A DNA stretch of 64,000 nt from Margaritifera margaritifera (GCA_029931535.1 JAQPZY010001670.1:5480501-5544500); one strand, 5' to 3'; numbered from the stretch's first letter, positions 24,801-39,800 are shown. A program made the numbers and translations. The notes: a model not told the origin generated them from the letters alone.

Positions 24801-27800
24801 GTCATTACCATCTGTTTTTTATTGGTTTTAATGGCACATGTAACACATTGTTGGCTATATCATACAGAGGAAATGGGTGCTAAGTGCCTTTCCCATGGAC
24901 ACACCAAGGCAGCTGACCCGAACTCATGACCCTTGGATTATGAGTCTGATTCTGAACCAACTGAGCTACTCCAACTCATCAGGTTAACCCATAACTCGTG
25001 AAGAAGTTTGGTCTCAACAGTAAGATATGCCGGGTTATTACCGTCAGGTAAGTCCATACTCATGAAGTTTGGTGTCACTAGTAAGAAATGCTAGGTCATT
25101 ACCATCAGGTTAGCCCATAACTCTTGAAGAAGTTTGGTCTCATTAGTAGGACATGCCAGGTTATTACCATCATGTACCATTATACTCGTGTATAATCCGG
25201 GTCCAAATGCAAACAACATAGACTCTGATCTGCCATCGCATAATGCGCCGGTAGATCAGGGTCTAGATTGTTTGTTCAACCGATTAGTCCATACAAACTG
25301 CATAGACATATATCTGCTGGTGCATTATGCGATCGCAGATCTGGGTCTATGCAGTTTGCATTTGGTGTCGACTTATACACGAGTATATACGGTAAGTCCA
25401 TATTCATGAAGTTTGGTCTTACTAACAAGACATGCTAGGTCATTACCATCAGGTTAGACCATAACTCATGAAGAAATTTGGTGTCACTAGTAAGACTTGT
25501 TAGGTCATTGAGTAGGGAAGTAGCTTAAACAGATTGATGGGTTTTACATAGATATAGTAACAACTTTGTCCAATACTGGTTAATACTTAGTGAGAAAATA
25601 CCAGCCTGGTCACCATGTTATACCAGGCTGGAATGACTGTGTCAAAGAACTGTATGACTATGCATGAAATGCTTACCTTATGTGGCGTGATAACAGTAAA
25701 CCTCATCATGGGCTTCACACTGACCAAATGTGCCAAACAAGAGCTCAGTTTAAGTATGCCCTTAGACTATGTAAGAAGGAAGAATTAAAATGCAGAGCAG
25801 ACATGCTTGCAAATAATTTGAAAATTTAGATCGTGAATTCTGGAAGCAAGTTAAACAAAATATTCCTACAACTTACAATAGGCTACCAATTTGCATAGAT
25901 GGAAACCATGACCATAATAACATATGCTACATGTGGAAAAATGATTTGAATCCTTAATAGTGTTAAAAACAAATTGTTTTTAAAGGATTATGTTCTTTCA
26001 TCATGCAAGTAACCATATAGTTTTATTGAACTGATGTCAGTGTCTGAGAATGAACATGCCATAGCACAACAAAAGGGCTGTTAATGTCCAGGGTCAGATT
26101 TTTTATATGCAGAACATTTTAAATTTTCAGATAATAGACTCCATGTTCTTTTAATGATTTTATTTAATTCTATCTTTGTACATAACTTTGTTCCAGATGT
26201 TTTCACAAAAGTTACGATTATCCTGGTGTTGAAAAGTAAAATTGGTAACCTGTCAGAAAAAAATATTTATCGACCTATATCTTTCACAACAGTTATTTTC
26301 AAAATATTTGAATGTATTGAACTACAGTGATGGGAAGTAACAATGTCTGATAATCAGTTTGGTTTTAAGAAACAACATTCAACAGACTTATGCTTCTGTG
26401 CCTATAAAGAAACTGTCAGCTATTATTTAGAACCTGGTAGTGCTGTGTTTGCATGTTTTTTAGACGATAGTAAGGCATTTGATAGGGTCAATCATTGGAC
26501 ACTTTTTCAAAAAACCCAAGTATGTAATACCTGTCTACCTAGTTCATACCCTAGTTAACTGGTATGGCAGATAGTTGTACTCTATGCGTTGGGGAAATGC
26601 AGTAGCTAATTCCTTGCATGTAACCAATGGAGTGAGGCAGGGAGGTGTTCTTTGGCCTTTGTTATTTAACATGTACAGAGATGATTTAAATCATAAGTTG
26701 GCTCAATGTCATGTGGGGCAACATTGGACACCAAATGCTCTATTTCTTAATAATTTTACTTTTGCTGTTGATATGTCATTGATAAGTCCTTCTATCGCAG
26801 GTTTAAGGAAATTATTAAAGATATGTGAACATTATGTATTTGAGAATTATATCAAATATAATGCACAAAAATCGGTATACACGGTTTTTCAGTCAACATC
26901 TTTCAAATTACTATCTCCTCCTTTTGTACTTCTTAATGGACATGCTCTTTTATATGTCTCCAGTTATGCTTGCTTGGGTCATATTTTAAAATCCAATCTG
27001 TCAGATGATGAAGATATGATGAGACATACAGATTTTTGTGTCCTCAAATAAACATGCTTTTACATACATTTAAAAATTGTTCTTTGAAATATCAAAATTA
27101 GATTATTCAAATCTTATTGCTGCAGAATGTATTGCACACCTATGGACATCATTTTGTGAATGTATAAAAAGAAAATTAATTATTGGTTATAACAATAGTC
27201 TTAATTTACTATTAAGCCTTCCAAGATGGAACAGTGCCTCTACCATGTTTGTAAATTTTAATGTATTTAGTTTTGAAGAATTAATGAGAAAGTATGTGTT
27301 TTCAGTGATGTCAAGAATTACCAGTAGTAAGAATTGTATCTTGAAATCTCTCTTGAACTATGATATTCATTTGAATTCTCAGATTATAGATACCTGGTAG
27401 ATTGAACAAATTACTCTTTAAATGCCTTACATAATTTTGTTTTTAACAATGACAGACACATTCTGTATTGAATATGTGTCTCTGTATTTATACATAAGAC
27501 CTATAATTTTTTATGTTTAAAATACATTTATATTTTAAGTTAGATGTATAGACCATGCAGTCTGAAATAAAGAATTCTTATCTTGTCGTATCTATTCATT
27601 ACCTTCAGGTTAGCTGATAACTCGTGTAGATATCAACACAGTCCTAGAAGATAACTATCATGAAGGACATATTGTATGAACTACTTTAAAATGTAGATCA
27701 TCAGGCTTCCTTTGGTCATTTAGCATAATTTCCTGCACTTTTGTTTGAAAAGAAGAGAATTCAGGAGGATAGTAAAATATGCAAGTTAGGGAGGATTTTT

Positions 27801-30800
27801 ACTGGCTGGGTTGTTATTTTTAGGTATAACTTATGCTTGACTATGACCTGTTGGTAATGTATGGAATGTCGGAAGAAGGGGTTTGTTTTTGCTTTGGGTG
27901 ACTTTTCTGTATGAAAGTTAAAGCTTTGCAGTGGAAAATATATCTATTAATAGTGTAAATTGCATGGCAAAGTTGTTACAGATATGAGGAATTTCCATAA
28001 TTACAAGAAATGCCCAAGATTAAGGTTTGAAGCATAATTGTCAGGTCTGAATGTGTTCAGTATGAAGATTCTTTATTATAGTTTGTCAAGGTCTCATGAT
28101 ATAGCATTCATTATAACACTATATTGTTCCATGGAGTTGTTATTTTTGTCATTAACAGCTGTAGTGTCTGTATTTGTATTTGGGTTTAAATGAATGCTAA
28201 CTCACATGTTAATGTATTTTTCAGAGAAACATTTAGCAGTCTGAGTGACAATGAGAAGGTCCGGTATATATCCCGTGGCCTGGATAGTCTTGTTGACCAA
28301 GTGAGTGTATAGACCCCCTCTCCTAGCAGTGTCAAGGTCATTGGTAGTAATATGCGCCGCCATATATACTGTCAGTGCCAAGTCAAGGTCAAACTAAGCT
28401 CATCTGCATTGTTTGATATGAGAACTTGAAAATAGATTTCAGTTTATGCACTGGCAGTGCATAAAAGTATGCAGTTAAAGTAAAGCAAAAAAAATAAAAC
28501 AACACACAAGAGACATCAAAATATGGCATGTAAGTCCCTTAGCCCATAAATGTCATTAGTCCGGTTTCTGCCTTTTTCACAAAAGCATTCTGTCTATTCT
28601 CATGGTCTGTTTTATGATGCGTTATTGCGGGGTTCATGCTGGATTGATGGTAATTTCTTAAAAATTGCACACAAACCCCCCCCCCACCAAATGTGTGAAC
28701 GTCGTGCATAGTATTTTCAGGCCCTGCCTTTGTGTCTTCATTAAATTCTTCCTAAATTAATTTTTTTGCAAATTTTCAGTTGTAGAATAGACACTGTATT
28801 CTCCATCATTTGTCATGCCACTGTGACTTTTGTTCATCTCAACTGTTGCTAAATAGCACAAATGTGACAAAATATAAAGGGAGAATATAATCTGTACATT
28901 ACAATGACTTCAGGCTTCATAATTGAGGTGTGTCAGAGAAAGTAAAGAAATGACAGAGTTTAACAGTTAAAGACAGGGTTTTAAGACTGACCATTTTAAC
29001 TTGTACAGGTGTTAGAACTGAATGTCTAACAAAACAATCGGGCATGGAATCGAGTGCCTTTTCTTAAGTGATTTCTCTGCCACAGTTAGAAAGAAAATGA
29101 CACAGCACAAATTTATCCTGTTTTATACTTAAGCCCTGTAATAAATATATAAAACATGAATTGGACTGTTCACATAATGTTTATTTAAAACTCCCTACTG
29201 ATAGCATAGACTTATGTTCACAGATTTTGTCAGTTATATTTTTCGAATGCTTGATTCCTTCGTACAACAAAACAAAAGAATGTAAAGGTTTGCTTGAATG
29301 TTTATCACCTTTAATTAGCAGGTACCCGCATTGTTAAGTCAGCTTGATTGTTTATTACCTCAAATTTACAGGTACCCACATTGTTAATTCAGCTTGATTG
29401 TTTATTACCTAAAATTTACAGGTACCCACATTGTTAATTCAGCTTGAATGTTTATTACCTCAAATTTACAGGTATCCACATTGTTAAATCAGATTGAATG
29501 TTTATCGCCTCAAATTTACAGGTACCCACATTGTTAAATCAGCTTGAATGTTTATCACCTCAATTTTACAGGTACCCACATTGTTAAATCAGCTTGAATG
29601 TTTGTCACCTCAAATTTACAGGTACCCACATTGTTAAATCAGCTTGAATGTTTATAACCTCTAATTTACAGGTACCCACATTGTTAAGTCGGCTTCAGAT
29701 TATCATGTCAGATTTAGATGTGAAATTGACCAAGAGAGAATGGAAGTACCTCTTCAAATTAGGAACTTCTAAAATTGTAAGTATTATCAACAAATGTTGG
29801 TATAATCATGAAAAAATTCTTTTTTTTTCTTCAAATTTTTATTGTACTGGTGGGACATAGTCATGTCATAAAAAATGGTTAAGCAGTACAGTCAAACCTG
29901 TCTTAAGTAGCCACTTATGGGAAAAGGCCAAACTGGTCTTGTAACACAGGTGACCTCTGAATGGAAGTTGAACTATCAAACTTGGGTTTTGAACAAATAT
30001 TGTCCACCTAAGCCTCTCATTATTATTGTTGTTATTGTTGTTATTATTATTATTATTATTTTATATTGTCTTTGTTCTTTTCATTGTTATTATTTTAATC
30101 AGTTCTATTCTAAAATGAATCTTTAATCTGTCTTAAACGTTTCAGAGCTTTTAACATTCCTTTTTTGGGAAATTTTTAAGGCAATAGGCATAATTTCCTA
30201 TTCAAAGAATTCACTATATACATTTATTATTCAGAAATTCTGGTGGAAAAGGATTTCAAGTTTTTCCTCTTTTTATTGTTCATGTAGTACATTTTTGCTT
30301 ATATATATATATATATATATATATGGTACAGAGGCAGCTAGCTCAGATGCATGCATATTGCAGTTGGAGTTGGCTCTCTCAGAAGTAACAGACCTAGGCC
30401 AGATATAGAAAGTGCCCAACCCAATGATTGACAGGTCACCCTTATTCAAAGACTTGTGATGACTTTTAAGTTTAGACACTGGTCCCATCATGTATTTACT
30501 GTAAAATATGCACAAGTTTTTGTCCTCAGTTCTATGTTCTTGCAAAATTTGTTATAGCTTTCCCTGACAATTTTGAACCAATAGAATATCTTAGATGAAA
30601 TAATGACTGTAATATGTTGGTCTATAATCTGTTGGATTGAAGCGAGTTACCTGATTTTGTGAGCACTTTTTATCTCAGACATGTATGGATCATATTTAAT
30701 GAAGATCTGGTTTGTACATTATGACTATCTGTTCATATGTCTTGGACCATAATGCATTTGTGCATATGGATTTATGCAGACTTTTCCATACTATTATAAT

Positions 30801-33800
30801 GCATTAGAGTTTTGTGTTTTTACTGACAATAATTACAATGTACCTATCTGGTACCTATCTTGTGCACTGTAGGGATATATATATATACCTAGGCCTTGTT
30901 TCATGATGCTTAAAATAGAGAAATTTGATAGCAGATAGCAAAGAATGCAAGCAATGATATAGAAAAGGCTTATGTTTTTTATTAAAACCTCAATCCTGTT
31001 CCAACTCAGGTCCTACAAGTTTCAACTTGGCACTCGCTTTGCAGCCAGAGATAAAGTTGGAAAGCGAGTTTGCAAGTCTCTATTGGCACACTAATGAGCA
31101 GACAGATGAATGGAGAGATAGAGGATATCACAATATCTCTAACACTAAAGCATGGGGATCATATATACCAATTTGGCATACATCATGGTGTAGAATAGAG
31201 TAAGCTATAGCAGAATGGTAAGATGGCTGTTAATTACCCAGAAAATTCTTGTCTACTTTTTATTTTTTTCAGGCATGGGGTGTATATAAAGTTGAAAACA
31301 ACCATCCGACTTTAGAGCCTCTTGTTCAGCAAGTCTGTGATACTGTACATAGAGACCAATTCACTGCCTCTGTTGTTGCCCTAGGGCTGTGTAAGCCACA
31401 GCAACAGCAGCAGCAGCAGCAACAACAAGCTGGCCATGACACCACATCTGAGGCCTCATCTGCTAGTGCACAGGCACAGAATGTAGATACCAGGTATATT
31501 CAGGTAAGTTTTAGATATTTACTTCACATTTTCAGGTTGATAATTTGAAGAATCAGAAGAGCTGATGCAGTCACTCTGGTGTCTGTATTGGCATTTGTGT
31601 TTGCATTACACATGGTTTAGAGTTTTAGGCAGTTTTTTTTACACTTGTTGTATTTCATCCGATTTTGTGATGTGATATTCATTTTTGTTAAGCTTATGTT
31701 AGTGGGAAGTGAGACCTAGCAGTCACTTTTCTGGCATTGGTGTCATCAACAGTTTGCTAAGTTTTGGTTAAAGTTTTTCATTAGCATATATTTCCTAAAC
31801 CTCTTGATAGATTCTCATCATACTTGGCATGAATAATAATGAAGCTAAGACAATTTATTCAGCAATACATGCTTGCCCTTTGACCATGGGGTCAAGGTCA
31901 CAGTCATCGAAACTCTGCATTAATAGTTTGGTTAGAGTGTTTTCATATGCTTATATTTCCTAAACTCCTTGATGGATTTTTTTCATATTTAGAATGAATC
32001 ATTATATAGCTAAGACAATTCATTATGTGACATGCTCACCTGCTCCTTTGACCTTGGGTTCAGGGTCACAGTTGTAGAAAATTTGTATTCAGCTTTTGGT
32101 TAAAGATTTTTCATTTGCTAATATTTCCTAATCCTCTCAGTGGGTTATTTTTCATCCTTTGAATTATTATGAAGCTAAGACAAATCATTCTCTAATACAC
32201 TTGCTCAGACTTTTGATCTTGGGTTGAGGTCACATGATTTGCTGTAATGCTTTGTTTTTGGGCCTAACATGCAGGCCCTGCCCTTCTTAATGCACATAAT
32301 TTTTGGACAGAGTTTTCTGATATTCTGTTAAGTAAAATATTTGAAGCAAGTTTAGTTAATTTGAAATTGTAAAAAGTTCAAGTCAATTTGCAATTCTTAA
32401 AGTAATTCTTAAAGATCCTTTTTTTGGAGCAGTTCAATGCAAGTTAAAGGTCTTTTTAATCATCCCATATAAAAAAAGAAAAATAATAAAATTCAATAAT
32501 TTGTGACTTTAATGCTTGTGTTGTAATGGTTTTCCACCGAATGCAAGAAACATTCCAGACTTGTTAAAAAAACAATTGATTTTCTCTTCAACTGTGTAGG
32601 ATGTAGAAGTAGTGAGCTTGTTGATTATTGTTTGTTTTTCTTCTTCAAATACCTCACCTCATCATACTACCTTGTGAGTAGAACCACTGCATTGCTAATC
32701 CAGTCCTCTCAATTGAGTTTTTAGCAATAAAAAAGTTACTACTTCTGAGCTTGCTAGGAAGCATGATCTTTTAGAGACTTTGCAAACCTGTATTCAGTTG
32801 GTGCCAATTTCACATTGGGAGTGAGTCTGAGGAGTTTTCTCACACAGGGAAATATATTCCATCTATATGTTTATCTATTTCTTGCTCTTTTCAATCTGGG
32901 ACAAAATTTCTCTCTTTATTGGTTTAACTTTGTAGTGTGATGTATACATGTCAGCACCATTTTGGTTACCTGTCCAATGGTCAGTAGTACATTCATTCAA
33001 ATAAATTGTACTTGACTTACAATATGAATTCTGCCACTAATTGTCTAATATCATATACCAAAAGGTTAATGTGTTTGGAATTCATTCTTATAGACGTTTG
33101 TGTTGGTCAAAAACGTCCTCTTTACAGTGAGTTTATGCGATATTTACTGATCTCACCAGTATAGGCTATCATTTTGCTGTCTGTATTTACAGGTGTGAAC
33201 ACAATGGGCAGGACTAAGTGCTCTGATGGCAAACACTTAAAGCTGGCACAGGATAACCATACTACATGCCTGAAATGAATGGGGTGCTATTCAAATCATA
33301 CATGCCACATTTGCGCACAGAATCAGGCAGAGACTAATGAGAAGGTGAAGAAACACAACCATCAAGTATGAGGATGCCATTAACATTGCTGCTGATGCTA
33401 GCTCAGTGAACAACTTTCTGATGGCAGAAATGTTGAAAGTGGATAGTTCAACTTTTTGGAAGTAGATCAAAGGCATCACACACAGTTCTAGCTCTGCTTT
33501 CATATCTATGATCAGAACAGATCAGATTATTGCGCTGGTACCTTTATGACTAATTCGAACTATGTATGGCAGCCCATCTGGACAAGCAATGGCATTAGAG
33601 GTTGATTGGCAGCAGTCAGTATTGTCTCCAACACGGCCTCAGCTGATGCAAGGAGGAACCAGTTACAGTGATCTAATATCCCCTAACCCGTCCTGGCATC
33701 ATGAACCTGGCACCACAATGAAGAAAACAATATCCCTCTCCATTATGATTGGACTCTGCCATCAGATGTGGATTGATTATGGTCAACACTGAATTAGATT

Positions 33801-36800
33801 CAGTCTTTACCTTTACTTGAGCCTGAGGGGACTGGTTACAGTGATCCAATATCATGTATCCCATCCCAGCATCATAACTCTGGCAACAGCATCAATGAGC
33901 GCATGGCCTCGATTCCGTATAGTGTCACAAAGGACCCATGTCTGTCCATGGCCAGTATAGTGCCACAGTATCTAGGTGCCATTACAGGCTAGTGTGGTCC
34001 ATTGCCATTATGGATCCATATAGGCCTGGTACCATTACGGATCCATCTTGGTCCATTGCAGAGTCAGGTGGGTCCAGTACCATTATGGACACATGTCAGT
34101 CCATTGGCCATTAGAGATCTATGTAGGTTCAGTGCCATTACAGATCCATCTCAGTTCATTGCCATCATGGACCTATATCAGATGGTTCCAGCATGGTCCA
34201 CCACGGCCGACAATCAGAGCTATGACAGTGATACAGTCTCGGATGCATGGCACCATGTTCAGAACATCGACTGTGCACAGTGTACAGCAGACAACTTCTG
34301 TTCCATCATGGCCCATCACAATTAACCAGTATGGTACTGGGCAGGGCAACATTACAGACCTGGATGCCCAATGCCATGCCTGGACTGTTGATGATACATT
34401 AAGCTATTATCTGGAGATTACAGTATCTCAGTCTGGATGGACTCCTAGTCTAGTTCATTGTCAGTGTTGGCAGGCTCTGTTAGTGTTGTGATATGCATCA
34501 CAGGAGGCATCTGTGTCACCCCATTCTTCAGAATGTGACAATGCATGCTCACAAGTTTCATCTTCATTAATAGATCCATTGATGTCTATACAAGAATCAG
34601 ACTTCTGCGCATCAATATTTGGTTGTTGCTACCTGAATTTTGCCCACCTCCTCCTGCACTGTCAGTAGCAATGTACAAGTTCACAAGCTAAAAAGACCCT
34701 CCACTTGAAAGGCTTACAAGAGAAAGTGGCAGGTTTTCAGGGGCTGGTGCAAGGTCAACAGCATTTTCCCATTGCATGCCTCAATCCCACAATTTGATAA
34801 CTTTTTTTCTCTGACTTTTCAAGGTGAAAATGTTATCCCCCGGTCCTATCATAAACTACCACTCCATGATCTTTGACACTTTCAGGCATCAGGGTAGAGA
34901 GGATATTGGTCATGGTTAGGATATATCAGACCTGCTAACCAATTTTGACATGAATAGGCCAAAATCTTGCCATGTTTCCTAAATGGAATCTTTCATGGGT
35001 TTTGACATGGCTCAACTCAGATCAGTTTGAGCCTTATGATGAGTGAGTTCCATGCCCTTTAAATGGACCTGAACTATCTCCAGTTCAGATCGGATGGTTC
35101 TATGGTCTTAATGATGCAACTTGGCTTCATAGCTGTGAATAGATTGCTGTCAGCAGGCAATCATAGAATGGTCATCTGCTCCTCTCCTCGATTGATACAT
35201 CCAGAGAGGCAGCAATGCAAGACCCTGTCTATGCTCTCAGTTTTGGGGCTGACAAAGTCTCTTTCTTCAGGTGAAGGCCAGGAGAGAGGATATAACCCCT
35301 CAAGTCCTAGCATCATGGCTGAAGTGGGTAATACACTTAATGTACTCTGAGATCTCAGAGATAAAATATGTCTCACGAAGATTTCGGCAAATGAGATTAG
35401 AGCGATTTCTGCAAGCCTCTCATTTGAACCTAATGTTTTATCTGAGACATAATAGAAGCCGTTGTTAACCTTCTGAAGCTTTTATCTCCTAAATCTAGTT
35501 TTACTGAGACAAGAATTGAATCTGGTGATGCAGTGGCACTGGCCCAGACAACCACCAGATGTAGTTGACGTCAGCACAACATCATCACAGGCATGGGTTT
35601 AGCACTTTTGCTGGATTCACCCAGATATTTTTTGGTAAATAAAAGTAATTTTTTCTTCATGCCTATTGTGAGACCTTGAGTTGTGCTAGGAGAGCAGGGT
35701 TCCCATGGTAGAGGTTGGATGCTCTTGTATTTCCTCTTCCTATTGCCTGCTCTCCTAACATTAAGTGATTAAGGAATGTATTTGATGGAGAAAGTAAATA
35801 TTTTTTGCAAAATTATATATTTCCAAGAATACATCCCTGATTTACATTAATGTTAAGCCTTCCAACATTTACCCACATATGCAAGCATCCTCCTTGATGT
35901 ATTGCACAGCTTAAACTGGTAAACATCCAGTTGATAGGTGTGTAGCGACCTAGCAGAGGTAATTAGAGGTAATGGGTAAGAGTTTATTCTCTTTGTCTAT
36001 ATGTTATATAGACAATAGAGATGGATTCAAAAGGTAGCAGAGTTTATTTCCTAATGTTAATGTGATTGGGTATAAGTATTCTCATAGAAACCTACTTTAC
36101 TAAAAAAGTTTTTTTTTACAGTTATGCCATATAAACAGGGACATCTGTGTCTTCTGGACACATTTCATATATATTCATGCAAGATATATTTCTGAATATG
36201 TCAGAATATAAGATTTACATAACTAAAAAATCCATGTGATAATATAATACATATATTAATTATGTTTCAGCTGAGTGCAATAGAATCCCTGTGTGTTCCG
36301 CCATTTGCCCATGACAGTGTGATAGCTAAAAGAGCACTGGAACTACTCAAGTCTGGCCACAAGACAGATATGACTTTTGAAATTATTGTTGCTCAGGGTG
36401 AGATATTTGTTTCTTGTAATTCTCTAATCTGAACAAAAGTTGTTTTTATACCCTACAATGACAGTTGTATGGCATATTGTGTTACCTTTGTCTGACCACC
36501 CATTGTGTGTTGTCATAGTTTCTATTGCCTCTGTCCATATTGGACAATATCAGGTTTTAATCTCTCTCCTGTAAGCCACTATCTGTTCAACACAGGTCTT
36601 TGGTTATAGGTGTAACATCATTACGAAGGCCTATACTGAACTCAGGCAAGTTCTGTAAATAGTTTCACAATTTAGGTTATACTTTCCATTGTACTAGGAA
36701 ATAACGAATGGGCATTATCATAACTTCTACGCTTGCCGAAGCATCTGATATCCATATTGTAAATATGTACAACAATCCTGAAATTGGGCAGAAATGTATT

Positions 36801-39800
36801 GTTGATGCACACTCAACAAGGTTCTCATTATGTAATCTTGGCACATTCCCAGTGTCAACAGTATATCATAGAGTTGAGGTAATAACAGTTGTATACATAG
36901 ACTGAGTCAGAAAATAAATTGTTCTCATCACATGATATGCTGTAAGTGGTAGTCAGAAGCTGTTTTTATCACCAGATTGCTTGGTAGCAAACTTTTCCCA
37001 CCAACTTTTAGCTCAGGTAGCAATTTGAAATTCCTTATGGCAGATTTGCTACTTGCTAATACTAATTTCGAATGCTGTTGTATGCCAGTATTGTCACAAG
37101 GTTTTCTATACATGCTTAAGCCAAAAATGGTGTAGCTTCAACATTGACAGCTTTTCTTTTGTGTATCTAACCAATTACAGGGATTGAAAGTTCTCTAAAA
37201 ATCCGTTCACCTAGTCAGGCAGGTACTAAAATGTTTGCTCGCTCAGAACAGACACTTACTCAACCAGCTATTATAGAAACATAAAAGTTGATGATGTCTA
37301 CAACCTAAATTTGACTATGTGAAAGGTTGTTTCTTCTTTAAATACATTACCCGATCATAATACATTAGGAGTGTTTCCACTATCTTGCAAATCCTACCCC
37401 ACCCAAACTAAACAAGACATTTAGACCATCTTTGGCTTGGTTAGCTACAGTGGTGCTAAATTGATGTCTGCTTGCCTTCAAAGGAAGTCAGAGAAGAGTA
37501 GTTTTCCCTTGGGTATAGGGATTTGTGCCACATACCCAATAATTGTTAATTATTACTTCCGCTGATGCCAGTATACATGCTGTTTATGAGGGTCATACAA
37601 ATTCCACAGAGCACTGAATACAGGGAAGGGAGCAAGGAAAGATGTGTTCATGTGTTAAGAACAAGATTTATAGCATCCTGTACTTTTCCTGACTCAGCCC
37701 ATGCCCCCCATTTTAGAAGCCAAGTTGGAATCTCTACCTATCCAGTTAATTCCTGGCAGCATCGCTGCAGGGACAATGACACTGCCTTATCCATGCTGCT
37801 GGGTATGATCTATGCAGACACGGAGGAAATGCCCCAACTGAAGATGTGTGCACAACCTCAATCAAATGGTTTACTCCAATCTCACCATGGACCATACGGA
37901 TTTCAGCGTCAATGCAGCCGTTGAAGAGATTTTCAAGATTTTACTATCCTCAGTGTCCATTGCTGCCCACTGTGATTCTCCACTCATCTTGGCTAAACAG
38001 CAATCTCAACTGCAATGGAGAGATAATCATTGGCAACAAGAGACAAGACAGAATATTGCCCAAAAGCAGTAGTTTTGACCATAGTCTAATTTCAGCTAGC
38101 AATACACCCTGCTATTCAGGAAGCCTTTACATACACCCATTGCAAACGGTCCTACTGGGCCAGTGGTCCCTTTTCAGTTGTTTAGATCACCATGTTACTC
38201 TTTCAACTGAGATAAAACAATTCCTGCATCAGTTGCAAGATATTCGATGGCTTATGGCAGGAATTCCTCTGGAGAGGTCCCAACTGGAGATAGCCATTTA
38301 TATGGATACCCGCTCATCTGTTATCCTGCTTCATAGGGGCAACTGGAATCCAGAGGAGAAATCACTCCATATCAGCCTTTTGGAAATGAAGTCTATTGTG
38401 AAAGCATTTCATTTCTGGAAGGATCAACTTTGCCGGAGAGTAATTCTCATAAATGTCGGACAACTCTGTGTTTGTGTCCTACCTCCTGAAACAGTGGGGG
38501 ATGAAAACACCTGACCTGTGCCTTCTAATCTGGGACTTTCTGCGCTGGTGTTCCTGGCTAAAGATCACAGTCCAGATCAGACACATTTCCAGCAGGCTGA
38601 ATATCCTAGCTGGTTCATTGCTGAGAAGGGGCCAGACTCTTCACAAAGGTGATCCATTCATCAGTTGGTCTTTCAGCACAGGTGCACACTTTGGTGGTAT
38701 CAATTGATAGACTTTTTTGCAATGAGGTGGAACCACAAACTGCCCATGCCTACCTCACTACTGTTCTGGTACCAAGGATAATACATGGAAGGGAAAGAAC
38801 TGCAAAGTATTCTGAAAGCTGCTCTAAGATGGGACAATTCCTGGGTGAATGATCTGCTCAATCTAGTGATAGACATTCCCAGAAAAATCCTGCTGAAGCT
38901 CAGCTTGCTCAAACAGCCTTGGTTGCAGGTGTTTCATCTCTGCCAGGATAGGCTTCTCCTTTATGTATGGCTCTTGTCAGGAGAACCTTGCATGGAAAGA
39001 GATTTTAACTTTCATTTATAGAAAGAATCTCACGAGCAAGAAGATCCTCCACTTTAAAAGCCTTTGAAGGAAAAAGTGGCAAATTTTAAGGGACTGGTGC
39101 AAATGCAACAGCATCATCCCTTTGAGTGCCCCTATCCCACAACTGGCTAGTTTTTTTCTCTGGCTTTTTGAGGAGAAAACTTTAGCTTCTTTTCCTATCA
39201 AAGCCTACCACTCCACGATTTCTGACACATTCAGGCATCATAGTAGAAGTGATATAGACCACAATATGGACTTATCAGACTTGCTGGCCATTTTGACATG
39301 AATTGGCCCAGATCACTCGCCTTGTTTTTGAGGTGGAATCTTTTGTGAGTTTTGTCTTGGCTCAACTTGAATAAGTTTGAGCCTTTAGCCAGAACCTCAT
39401 TGTAGCTAGTATCATATAAAACAAATTTTCTGATAGTCCGAGCTTCAGCATGCAGGTTAAGCGAGTTGCATACCCATTCAGTGAACTTGAACTATCTCCA
39501 GTATGGATTGGATGGTTCCATGGTCCTAATGATGCAACTGGGCTTCATGGCTAAGAATCCATTGTAGTTGGCGGTCAACCAGAAAGTGGTCATACGCTGC
39601 CCTTCCTCAATCAATACATCAAGTGAGGCAGTGATGCAAGACCTGGTCAGTGCTTTCAAGCACTACTTGAAACACATGGAGAAGAGTTGTCGGGCTCAAT
39701 GTCTCTTTCTTTGGGTGAAGACCAGGAAAGAGGATATAACCCCTCAAGCCCTAGCATCATGTTTGAAGTGAGTAATTCACTCAGTGTACTCCAAGGTTTC

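Larger units (their letters stand above)
24769..25509. repeat. Minisatellite starting at the exon 5 donor, about 60-64-bp unit
   Basis: The unit is 'aagtttggtctcactagtaa', 'gacatgctaggtcattacca', 'tcaggttagcccataactc'. The first copy begins right at the exon 5 splice donor (gtaagtttgttctcacttg). The array is broken by a SINE (24822-24980) and foldback copy M4 (25177-25392). It resumes after the LINE at about 27597, so the LINE also landed in it. Confidence 0.85.

Noticed and set aside
29286..29695. CRISPR-like regular array
   Set aside because: Units are contiguous with no unique spacers, the DNA is animal, and the unit is explained by the exon 7 acceptor.
33291..34491. Several open frames suggesting a secreted or collagen-like repeat protein
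   Set aside because: They fall in the low-complexity gag region of DIRS copy C and overlap in different frames.
36708..36905. 65-residue open frame in intron 9 as an extra exon
   Set aside because: Exons 9 and 10 already join in phase to make a continuous BTB domain. No acceptor precedes this frame in a compatible phase.
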